6,786 nt of DNA from an uncultured candidate division Zixibacteria bacterium (GTDB taxonomy: Bacteria; Zixibacteria; MSB-5A5; GN15; FEB-12): contig CAJVYT010000238.1 in assembly GCA_913009765.1 (NCBI GenBank), positions 1 to 6,786 of the forward strand, given 5' to 3'. The translations under genes and the position numbers were made by a program. The notes under the pieces were generated by a model that had not been told where the DNA came from, did no database searches, and saw only the letters and a program-made list of their open reading frames with translations. Of this stretch, positions 1 through 4,874 are shown piece after piece. Each line of letters begins with the position of its first letter. The first letter of the stretch is position 1.

Positions 1-127
1 CCTTAAAGCAGAGGTTATAGAACCTGTTCTCGTCAAAGGCTTACCTTCTAAGGCTGATTTTAAAGCCCTTGAGAATTTGGCTGAGACCATAGCGACAAAA
101 CACAAAGAAAATGGATTGGTATAGCCC
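1..127. repeat. 127-bp terminal direct repeat, copy 1 (contig closure overlap)
   Basis: Bases 1-127 are identical to 6660-6786, read directly from the two ends. The repeat carries the last 40 codons and stop of the flavodiiron gene. An exact end overlap of 127 nt matches a commonly used maximum k-mer of short-read metagenome assemblers, so it most likely records circular closure (unique length 6,659 bp) rather than a biological duplication. When the molecule is treated as a circle, one copy should be removed. Confidence 0.95.
2..124 (+). CDS. 3' end of flavodiiron protein gene (same gene as 5605-6783 if circular)
   Basis: The plus-strand frame opening at base 2 encodes 40 residues (starting LKAEVIEPV, ending KENGLV) and stops with TAG at 122-124. 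It is the exact C-terminus of the flavodiiron protein at the other end of the window and belongs to its flavodoxin-like domain. It has no start of its own. On a circular molecule it is not a separate gene but the same 3' end displayed twice. Confidence 0.9.
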   Translation, partial: LKAEVIEPVLVKGLPSKADFKALENLAETIATKHKENGLV

Positions 128-178
128 ATACGTTTTTTACATTTAAGAACTGTTTTTCTTGACAATTTGTGCAACCTG

Positions 179-203
179 ACCGCAAATAGCACGGCGGTTT
201 TTT
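179..203 (+). terminator. weak candidate intrinsic terminator after the flavodiiron gene
   Basis: ACCGC (179-183) pairs with GCGGT (194-198) across a 10-nt loop, and a six-T run (198-203) overlaps the end of the stem. It lies about 55 nt past the flavodiiron stop codon at 122-124, in the right orientation. The stem is only 5 bp and the loop is long, so this is a suggestion. The rest of 128-303 shows no gene or repeat that I recognise. Confidence 0.35.
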
Positions 204-477
204 CAAATACAGCGTGAATATCTCTTTCCTTTAAGGCATTCTTGTTGAACTGCTATCGCTAACCCATCTTGACAGCACATAACTTGTTTACCTGGAATCC
301 AGTATGCTGAGGACAGACAGCAGGAGGCGTGGCTAATGCATTAACACCCACTTGCGGGAGGGAGATGCAGAGCTTGGAAGATTACTGAATGATGGAGATG
401 TTGTTTGTCATCCCTTTATTGTCGGCGAATTCGCTTGCGGGAATCTCAAAAACAGATCCGAGATACTTTCTCTCTTT

Positions 478-483
478 CAAGCG
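478..483. repeat. 6-bp target-site duplication CAAGCG, left copy
   Basis: CAAGCG immediately precedes the TGT end of the IS and recurs directly after its other end at 2892-2897. IS21-family elements typically duplicate about 4-8 bp. A single copy restores the toxin reading frame (codons CAA GCG, Gln-Ala). Confidence 0.88.
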
Positions 484-530
484 TGTAAAACGTCAAGTAT
501 AATTCCCGAGCAACGACAATTAGAAATCCC
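484..530. repeat. IS21-family terminal inverted repeat, istB-side end
   Basis: This begins TGT and pairs in register with 2845-2891. Two similar sub-blocks, ATTCCCGA near position 19 and AATCCCTA near position 42 of the end, are spaced 23 bp apart. That matches the repeated transposase-binding sites described for IS21-family ends. Confidence 0.85.
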
Positions 531-550
531 TAAATGTCGTTAGTGAATAA

Positions 551-1315
551 TCAGCTTGCCTCCTTCAATTTTCGATTTTTAGCGGTAATTATTCGATAAC
601 TTGGAATATTGAGTTCCAGAATTACGCTGTGATGCACGATCCGGTCGACAGCCGCAGCTGTCATCATGGGATCTTTGAATATTTTTTCCCATTTTGAAAA
701 GGGCAGATTTGATGTAATCATGACACTGCCCTGCTCATATCGTTCAGCCAGGAGGGTAAAGAGAACCTCCATTTCTTCCTTTTCCTGCTGTACATAACCA
801 ATATCATCAATGATTATTGCATCAAAGCGGCTGAGTTTCTTCAGGAGCCTTGGAAGGTGCAGGTCCTTTTTGGCCAGAAGAAGTTCCTGCAGCAGTAAAG
901 CACACGTACTGAAGTAAATTCGTTTATCCTGTCTGATCAATTCCTGTCCCAGTGCGCATACCAGATGTGTTTTGCCGCTGCCGGGATTGCCGAAGATCAG
1001 CACATTTTCGTTGTGATTAATGAAGTCCCCCATCATAAGTGTTTTAATTTGACGGTTTACTTTTTGTGGCAGTCGCTTCAGTTCAAATGTTTCAAGATTC
1101 TTCTCAAGAGGCAGCCGTGATTCGCGTAATCTCCGATCTATACGTCGTATGCGCCTTGTTTGGCACTCTGCTTCAAGCACGCTCAGTAAAAATGCCTGAT
1201 AACTGAGTGATTCCGACTCTGCCTGTTCTGCCAGCTCAGTATATCGTTTATGGGCTGTTGTCAGGTTGAGCTCCATCAAACAGCTATTTAATTCAACCTC
1301 TTGTTTCTTAGCCAT
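551..1315 (-). CDS. istB: IS21-family ATP-binding transposition helper IstB
   Basis: A 254-residue AAA+ ATPase, the usual length for IstB. Walker A is GNPGSGKT at residues 109-116, Walker B is the AIIIDD stretch at about 166-171, a sensor-I-like TSNLPFSKW lies at 201-209, and a conserved DRIVHHS region is near 224-230. In this family IstB is a DnaA/DnaC-like ATPase that assembles on target DNA and stimulates the IstA transposase. Start choice: ATG at 1313-1315 follows AGGAGGTG by 7 nt. The start lies inside the 3' end of istA (8-nt overlap), implying coupled translation. The N-terminal ~80 residues are charged and helical, as in other IstB proteins. No frameshift or missing motif is seen. Confidence 0.96.
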   Translation of the reverse strand: MAKKQEVELNSCLMELNLTTAHKRYTELAEQAESESLSYQAFLLSVLEAECQTRRIRRIDRRLRESRLPLEKNLETFELKRLPQKVNRQIKTLMMGDFINHNENVLIFGNPGSGKTHLVCALGQELIRQDKRIYFSTCALLLQELLLAKKDLHLPRLLKKLSRFDAIIIDDIGYVQQEKEEMEVLFTLLAERYEQGSVMITSNLPFSKWEKIFKDPMMTAAAVDRIVHHSVILELNIPSYRIITAKNRKLKEAS

Positions 1316-2792
1316 AACAGGTCACCTCCTCAAGAAGCGCGTCGTAGGATTCAAGACTGTTGGTTTCTACAACGACGTCTGTTGCTAAAGGAATACTGTT
1401 TTGCCGGCCAATGAGATGCTGTACGTTTAATGCTGTGATCTCTTTGTCTTGCTCCAGCAAATACCGGATAGCGTTTTCTGTCACACTCTGCCCTTCTTTT
1501 GCCGCACAATACAGGATTCTTACATACTGCCTGTTGGCCTGTAACGTCATATTTGAACGCAGCCAGTCATATGCCATCCGAAACCAGCTTGACGGGAACA
1601 AATCTTCTTTATATCGATAATTCTCAAATGCACCGGGTTTGCGTACCAGCCAGTCTATGATATGCCGGTAGTTAATCCGGTGTTTGCTTTCACCTGACAA
1701 CCGCTTAATTCGCTCAACCTGCTTCTGTGCATACCAGATCTCTATATAATCTACATATATCCTTGCCTGTACTTTCTCCCCGATAAGACGGCTGTGAACA
1801 GAATAGGTGTTATGCTGCAGATGTATGGTGCTGCTTTTGCCAACTTTGATATTGTCTATTATTTTGTGATCATTGAAACGTCTGGCGGGTAGCATTCTGA
1901 GTACACTCAATTCCTCTGCGAACCGCTCACTGCGTCCCGCATTGAGCTGCCCGGCTATTCTGCGTAAGAATTGCTCATATTCAGCTATGCTGTGAAATTC
2001 CTTGCTGCCCCGCAGCATGAGTGCCTGGGATACCGCCCTTTTAAAGTGCCGGTGTGATGTTTCTACATCTCCATTTTCGTGAGCGGCTCTTACGTTTGTC
2101 CTTTCAGGTGTTATTCCATAATGACGCAGTAGTGACCGGTAGTTGCGAGTAAAAGTTTCGGGATTGCAATCCTTATTCACGGCTGCACTCATACGGTCTG
2201 ATCGGTGCCGGGCCGGAACTCTTCCCACTTCCCATAACGCATTCTGCAGCCCCGCGCTTAAACTTTCAAAACTCTCTGAATTGCATATGGTAAATGTCTC
2301 CCAGTTTGAGTAGGTCAGTACAAAATGATATACCAGATGCTTAAACATCTCTCCGCGAATTGTTATGCCAAGACTGCTCATGTGGGTGAAATCCGATGCA
2401 CACAACTCCCCAGGATAGTGCTTCTGCGCAAAATACACTTCTTTTGCCGGACCCTCTGTAGCTCGCCAATATTTCAGCTTGCGCTGAAGCGTGCGAAGCT
2501 GATTGTCCTGATACTGCCCTGGAGTTGCGTTTTGAAGGTATTCAAATATCGTTTTGCCCTCAAGGCCGGGGTTGATATCCAGCATTTCAAGTATTGCCGG
2601 CCAGTCCTCCTCAAATGGATCTTTTCGTGTCTTCCAGTCATGCGTGGACTTGATCTGGCTTGGTAACTTCCCGTCTCTTAAGTATTTCCGGGCAGTTTTG
2701 GCGTCCATTCCTGCTTTCGCTGCTGCTATGGTTCTGCTTTTTCCCTTCTCGTTGAGCATAAATAATCTCCTTACCTGTTGATCTGTTACCAT
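1308..2792 (-). CDS. istA: IS21-family DDE transposase IstA
   Basis: A 494-residue protein with an N-terminal helix-turn-helix (about residues 5-40, with KSRTIAAAKAGMDAKTARKY) followed by an rve-type RNase H-fold catalytic core. The candidate catalytic triad is D134 (CASDF), D199 (HRSDR) and E244 (GDVETSH); GDVE is a typical IstA signature. The C-terminal part is the basic beta-rich domain usual for the family. It catalyses strand cleavage and transfer at the TGT/ACA element ends, with IstB selecting target DNA. Start: ATG at 2790-2792 has AAGGAGG 5 nt upstream (2798-2804). The start region can fold into a small hairpin (2791-2819). Transcription enters from the 2891 end. The gene is full length with no internal stop. 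Confidence 0.95.
   Translation of the reverse strand: MVTDQQVRRLFMLNEKGKSRTIAAAKAGMDAKTARKYLRDGKLPSQIKSTHDWKTRKDPFEEDWPAILEMLDINPGLEGKTIFEYLQNATPGQYQDNQLRTLQRKLKYWRATEGPAKEVYFAQKHYPGELCASDFTHMSSLGITIRGEMFKHLVYHFVLTYSNWETFTICNSESFESLSAGLQNALWEVGRVPARHRSDRMSAAVNKDCNPETFTRNYRSLLRHYGITPERTNVRAAHENGDVETSHRHFKRAVSQALMLRGSKEFHSIAEYEQFLRRIAGQLNAGRSERFAEELSVLRMLPARRFNDHKIIDNIKVGKSSTIHLQHNTYSVHSRLIGEKVQARIYVDYIEIWYAQKQVERIKRLSGESKHRINYRHIIDWLVRKPGAFENYRYKEDLFPSSWFRMAYDWLRSNMTLQANRQYVRILYCAAKEGQSVTENAIRYLLEQDKEITALNVQHLIGRQNSIPLATDVVVETNSLESYDALLEEVTCYG
1323..1330 (-). promoter_or_regulatory. istB ribosome binding site inside istA
   Basis: On the minus strand AGGAGGTG sits 7 nt before the istB ATG and within the final istA codons (Glu-Glu-Val). 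It fixes the istB start and supports termination-reinitiation or direct loading at the overlapping junction. Confidence 0.8.
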
Positions 2793-2819
2793 TTACGCCT
2801 CCTTTATTAAGACGTAAAT
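2791..2819 (-). promoter_or_regulatory. hairpin around the istA ribosome binding site and start
   Basis: On the minus strand ATTTACG (from 2819-2813) can pair perfectly with CGTAAAT (2797-2791). The 15-nt loop holds the AAGGAGG ribosome binding site, and the stem includes the first two bases of the istA ATG. Such a fold could damp transposase translation. The 7-bp AT-rich stem is modest, so regulation is inferred. Confidence 0.4.
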
Positions 2820-2844
2820 AGTTTATTCCCTTTTACTGATTTTC

Positions 2845-2891
2845 GGGATTTCTAATTGTCGCCAGTCGGGAATTATTATTATCGCTCAACA
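2845..2891. repeat. IS21-family terminal inverted repeat, istA-side end
   Basis: The reverse complement begins TGTTGAGC and aligns in register with 484-530, including the 17-nt identical block at 2845-2861. It holds two related sub-blocks, ATTCCCGA and AATCCCGA, 23 bp apart. Confidence 0.85.
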
Positions 2892-2897
2892 CAAGCG
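2892..2897. repeat. 6-bp target-site duplication CAAGCG, right copy
   Basis: This directly follows the terminal ACA of the IS and is identical to 478-483. The toxin frame resumes with CTT at 2898. Confidence 0.88.
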
Positions 2898-3236
2898 CTT
2901 CCTATGGCGATTCAGGCAGAATACGGAGAAGTTATGCAGTTTATAGAGCATTATCGACTTATGGGCAAGGGGTTAGGTTACATCGATATGCATTTGCTTG
3001 CGTCGGCTCTAATAACAGAAATTCCGCTCTGGACACTCGATAAAAAATTAAAGGAGGCTTCTATAAAGTTGCGCATAGCTTTTCACAATAAATAATTCTG
3101 ATAACACTATGTCACGTCCCAGGTAACTGAGACCACCAAATTTATAAGAATACTTCTTCTATATTTTTAATTCAACATTTTTCACCTGAACTTTCCCAAT
3201 TAGGCGATAACCCCAATGAAACTTTTCGCGAAATAC

Positions 3237-3265
3237 TTGACAATCTTATCGCAATACAGTATATT
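3237..3265 (+). promoter_or_regulatory. sigma-70-type promoter of the arsR gene
   Basis: A consensus -35 TTGACA (3237-3242) and a -10 TATATT (3260-3265) are separated by exactly 17 nt. This lies about 36 nt before the ArsR start, with a palindrome overlapping the expected transcription start. It is the best promoter in the window. The stretch 3096-3236 before it holds no recognisable gene. Confidence 0.75.
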
Positions 3266-3271
3266 AGTTAT

Positions 3272-3285
3272 TAAGTAGTTACTTA
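3272..3285. promoter_or_regulatory. candidate ArsR operator
   Basis: TAAGTA-GT-TACTTA is a perfect 6+6 palindrome with a 2-nt centre, placed just downstream of the -10. A repressor bound here would block initiation, and ArsR-family proteins are usually autorepressors. The 13 nt 3275-3287 recur as an exact inverted copy at 3643-3655. Confidence 0.6.
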
Positions 3286-3301
3286 TAAGGATGTGTGCGT
3301 T

Positions 3302-3622
3302 ATGAAAGAAGCAGCAGAACTATTTAAAATACTTTCAGTAGATAAAAGAATAGAGATCATCGAGCATCTTAAAAAAGAAGCTATGAGCGTTAATGCCTTA
3401 GCCGCTGCTTTAGGGATAACGCAGTCGGCAGTGTCACAACACTTGCGGGTACTCAAAGCTGCAGGTCTTGTGAAAGATAAAAGAGAAGGGTATTGGATAT
3501 ATTACTCTTTAAACCGGGAGACCCTGGAAGAATGCCGGCAAAGACTTAATCGAATTTGTACCTGTGGATGTTTGGGTAGACAAGTGAGCATGGGGAAAAT
3601 ACACAAAGCAAAATCAAAATAA
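3302..3622 (+). CDS. ArsR/SmtB-family winged-helix repressor with C-terminal CxCxC
   Basis: A 106-residue winged-helix regulator. The helix-turn-helix spans about residues 28-55 (ALAAALGITQSAVSQHLRVL) and the wing about 57-69 (VKDKREGYWIYYSL). I chose ATG 3302 because AAGG at 3287-3290 lies 11 nt upstream; the in-frame GTG at 3293 is only 2 nt from it. ArsR proteins dissociate from DNA on binding metals, metalloids or reactive sulfur. The classical ELCVCDL metal motif of helix alpha-3 is absent. Instead Cys78 precedes a C-terminal C86-x-C88-x-C90 (ICTCGCLG), which could form the sensing site. Its own promoter carries a matching palindrome, so autoregulation is likely. It heads a co-oriented cluster with a Cys-rich microprotein and a CopD-like membrane protein. 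The inducer cannot be told from sequence. Confidence 0.88.
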   Translation: MKEAAELFKILSVDKRIEIIEHLKKEAMSVNALAAALGITQSAVSQHLRVLKAAGLVKDKREGYWIYYSLNRETLEECRQRLNRICTCGCLGRQVSMGKIHKAKSK

Positions 3623-3642
3623 GGTTATTTTTTACCAATATA

Positions 3643-3658
3643 TATAAGTAACTACGCA
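3643..3658. promoter_or_regulatory. second operator-like site before the microprotein gene
   Basis: Bases 3643-3655 (TATAAGTAACTAC) are the exact reverse complement of 3275-3287 in the arsR promoter. The site keeps one perfect TAAGTA half and a degenerate TACGCA half. It lies 33 nt before the microprotein ATG, so ArsR could act here too. No convincing -35/-10 pair is seen beside it. Confidence 0.45.
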
Positions 3659-3687
3659 TTAACTTAAACAGAAAGGAGGTGATAATA

Positions 3688-3795
3688 ATGGCAAAGGAAA
3701 CAAAAAAACAGCCTGAAGAAAAGAAAATTCAAATCAAAAGCGAGACAAAAAGCTCATGTGGCTGTGGCTGCCTTCCGCCTATAAAGACAAAATAG
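3688..3795 (+). CDS. 35-residue microprotein with C-terminal CGCGC cluster
   Basis: ATG 3688 is preceded by a very strong AAAGGAGGTGA (3672-3682) at 5-nt spacing, good evidence that this small frame is translated. The product begins MAKETKKQPEEKK, is highly charged for about 20 residues, then ends SSCGCGCLPPIKTK. It has no signal peptide or membrane segment. Three alternating cysteines (24, 26, 28) suggest metal or thiol chemistry, such as Cu(I), Zn or As(III) ligation. The cluster resembles the C-terminus of the ArsR protein encoded 66 nt upstream (CTCGCLG versus CGCGCLPP). I do not recognise the family. Metal handling, sensing or redox buffering is inferred from context only. A strong hairpin follows it. 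Confidence 0.7.
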   Translation: MAKETKKQPEEKKIQIKSETKSSCGCGCLPPIKTK

Positions 3796-3810
3796 GCAAA
3801 TCCTTGCTCA

Positions 3811-3846
3811 GGGGAAGCAGGTTGCTCAAATACAATCTGCTTCCCC
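3811..3846 (+). terminator. strong 14-bp hairpin between the microprotein and copD-like genes
   Basis: Bases 3811-3824 (GGGGAAGCAGGTTG) pair with 3833-3846 (CAATCTGCTTCCCC) with one G-U wobble, around the 8-nt loop CTCAAATA. No T run follows directly; a TTTTT lies about 16 nt later. It may be a partial terminator, an RNA-stability or processing element that sets different levels for the two genes, or an attenuator. It starts 16 nt after the microprotein stop. Confidence 0.6.
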
Positions 3847-3879
3847 GGTCTATAAACCAACTTTTTACGGAGGATAATA

Positions 3880-4356
3880 ATGATAGAGCTACTATTGGCG
3901 ATATCTTATTGGTTGCATCTCTTAGCGACGGTTATATGGATTGGAGGAATTACCTTTATACTTTTTATTGCCATACCATCGTCAAAGCAGGTTTTGGGTG
4001 CAGAAAGCGGGAAACTAATGGGAGAAATTTCTAAAAGATTTACTCCTTTAGCAAACTATAGTATAATTCTTTTAATTGTTACAGGGATTGTATTAACAAT
4101 ATTCAATAAAAATTTTTCCGGGCTTGAGCTCTTTGGAAATAATTGGACTTTGGTTTTGACATTAAAGCACATTACAGTTTTAGTAATGGTTGCTGTTCAC
4201 TTTTATAGAGGTTTGGTGCTAACTCCGAGGATTGGAAGAACCGGATCCACAAATAAAAAAGCATCTTTACAAAAATTATCCCTGAATTTAGTAAAGGTAA
4301 ATTTCGTTTTAGGTGTATTGGTGTTATTGCTGACTGGAATTGCATCTGTGCTTTAA
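3880..4356 (+). CDS. CopD-like four-helix integral membrane protein
   Basis: A 158-residue hydrophobic protein with predicted membrane helices at about residues 3-31, 57-76, 89-113 and 137-157. The first helix has WLHLLATVIWIGG, the hallmark of the CopD domain family. Histidines H13, H97 (LKHITV) and H107 (AVHFYRG) lie within or beside helices and could bind copper or heme. Family members are linked to copper uptake or resistance, and related short proteins have uncharacterised roles. It is shorter than classical CopD (about 300 residues) and matches stand-alone one-domain forms. Start: ATG 3880 has GGAGG 6 nt upstream. It is co-oriented with arsR and the microprotein and is probably part of the same transcription unit, modulated by the intervening hairpin. 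Copper as substrate is plausible but unproven. Confidence 0.78.
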   Translation: MIELLLAISYWLHLLATVIWIGGITFILFIAIPSSKQVLGAESGKLMGEISKRFTPLANYSIILLIVTGIVLTIFNKNFSGLELFGNNWTLVLTLKHITVLVMVAVHFYRGLVLTPRIGRTGSTNKKASLQKLSLNLVKVNFVLGVLVLLLTGIASVL

Positions 4357-4375
4357 TTTTTGCGTTTTACGTGTG

Positions 4376-4404
4376 TTGATTTTGTTTTAGAATTATGATA
4401 TTAT
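4376..4404 (+). promoter_or_regulatory. promoter of the antitoxin-like gene
   Basis: TTGATT (4376-4381) and TATTAT (4399-4404) are spaced by 17 nt, ending about 20 nt before the ATG. The site lies just past the CopD-like stop, so the antitoxin-like gene probably has its own promoter. Confidence 0.55.
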
Positions 4405-4407
4405 CAT
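4395..4407. promoter_or_regulatory. palindrome overlapping the -10 (candidate autoregulatory operator)
   Basis: ATGATA-T-TATCAT is a perfect 6+6 palindrome around one central base, and it covers the -10 hexamer. Antitoxins often repress their own promoter through such a site. Chance occurrence in AT-rich DNA is possible. Confidence 0.4.
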
Positions 4408-4424
4408 TGTAAAAAGGAGTGGCT

Positions 4425-4652
4425 ATGATAAAAACAGATGAACTTATTTCTGAAGCGATCTCTCTGCCTGTGGAGGTCAGGACATTACTGGTGAATAAAC
4501 TACTTGAAAGCCTTAATCCACCAGATAAAGAGATTGATAAATTATGGGTTAAAGAAGCAGAGAAGAGAGTTGAAGATATAAGGACAGGAAAAGTTAAGAC
4601 AATTCCAGGCGAAGATGTTTTTAGAAAGATTCGTAAAAAATCAATCGGTTGA
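4425..4652 (+). CDS. orphan addiction-module antitoxin-like protein
   Basis: A 75-residue acidic-then-basic protein matching the putative addiction module component family (unstable-antitoxin type). It has the N-terminal ELISEAISLPVEVRTLLVNKLLESL helix, an IDKLWVKEAEKRVEDIRTGKV core and a C-terminal TIPGEDVFRKIRKK tail. The start is ATG 4425, with AAAAAGGAG ending 5 nt before it; an in-frame GTG at 4419 lies inside that ribosome binding site. In this family the partner is normally a RelE/ParE-like toxin encoded directly downstream. The next 222 bases contain no toxin frame, so this is an orphan. It could be a remnant, or an anti-addiction antitoxin acting in trans. It is not a VapB-type protein, so it is not the obvious partner of the broken PIN gene. 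Confidence 0.82.
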   Translation: MIKTDELISEAISLPVEVRTLLVNKLLESLNPPDKEIDKLWVKEAEKRVEDIRTGKVKTIPGEDVFRKIRKKSIG

Positions 4653-4874
4653 ATAAAAAACCAAATTATTGGCACGACAGAATAGAATAAGAGGCGCCCA
4701 ACCCAGCTATCATATTGATTCCAACAACCTTTTTATCCTTGGTTCGGGTATTCTATTGCCGGTCTAATATTTTGCAGGCACGCATCGATACGCGCATCAG
4801 GTTGTTTTTGAGTGAGGCATTAGAGCCTCCTTAAAGTTAGCACAAGAGTTCCGCAAGAGGCTCCTTAGTTGTGA
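4653..4874. other. 222-bp gene-free stretch with repeats
   Basis: No convincing frame on either strand. It contains AACAACCT (4723-4730) inverted as AGGTTGTT (4799-4806), an imperfect 18-bp palindrome around ATCGAT (4778-4795, seven of nine pairs), and two near-identical 12-mers (4822-4833 and 4856-4867) just beyond the 3' end of the minus-strand PNPOx-like gene. Confidence 0.5.
4814..4863. repeat. alternative hairpins next to the PNPOx-like 3' end
   Basis: GAGGC (4814-4818) can pair with GCCTC (4825-4829), or GAGCCTC (4823-4829) can pair with GAGGCTC (4857-4863). The two folds exclude each other because they share 4825-4829. Neither is followed by a T run, so I do not call a terminator. Confidence 0.35.

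Larger units (their letters stand above)
484..2891 (-). mobile_element. complete IS21-family insertion sequence, 2,408 bp
   Basis: The ends are TGT...ACA and carry imperfect inverted repeats in perfect register for about 47 nt. Identity is unbroken over outer positions 18-26 (AATTCCCGA) and 31-47 (CGACAATTAGAAATCCC; left 514-530, right 2845-2861). It encodes istA and istB in the canonical order with overlapping genes, both on the minus strand, so the istA-proximal end is at 2891. CAAGCG flanks both sides. Length, two-gene layout and TSD size all fit IS21. Both genes are intact and both ends are present, so the copy looks recently inserted and potentially active. Confidence 0.93.
304..3095 (+). 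pseudogene. PIN-domain (VapC-type) toxin gene interrupted by an IS21-family element
   Basis: Two plus-strand pieces, 352-483 (44 codons) and 2898-3095 (65 codons plus stop), join in frame when the IS and one CAAGCG copy are removed: ...ILSLFQA + LPMAIQAEYG.... The joined protein matches VapC-like PIN ribonucleases. It shows the HLREGD block after the first strand, the conserved glutamate in VGEFACG, the acidic GYIDMHLLASA block and the C-terminal WTLDKKL aspartate. Family members cleave RNA (often initiator tRNA or rRNA) and are neutralised by a partner VapB, which I do not see here. The 5' end is also abnormal. From ATG 304 the frame carries a D-S pair where the catalytic first Asp is expected, but then a TAA at 334-336, and a VW-like GCGTGG sits in a different frame. 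This suggests older indels independent of the IS. It is unlikely to make active toxin. Confidence 0.85.

Noticed and set aside
1..127. Biological long terminal direct repeat, as in a phage or integrative element
   Set aside because: It is exactly one k-mer long, lies inside a coding sequence and has no associated integrase or terminase. Assembly closure is simpler.
352..543. Stand-alone 63-residue protein
   Set aside because: Only its first 44 codons are toxin sequence. The tail is read from the IS end, and the frame has no proper start or ribosome binding site.
2856..3095. Stand-alone 79-residue protein with its own start
   Set aside because: Its first residues are encoded by the IS inverted repeat. 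The genuine part is the toxin C-terminus from 2898.
3293..3301. GTG at 3293 as the ArsR start
   Set aside because: It sits only 2 nt after the AAGG motif, too close to use it. ATG 3302 is better placed.
3756..4034. 92-residue frame between the microprotein and the CopD-like gene
   Set aside because: It overlaps both better-supported genes in another frame, has no ribosome binding site and shows no family resemblance.
4367..4675. Minus-strand 102-residue frame opposite the antitoxin-like gene
   Set aside because: It is a shadow of the antitoxin gene. It has no ribosome binding site and no recognisable domain, while the plus-strand gene has both.
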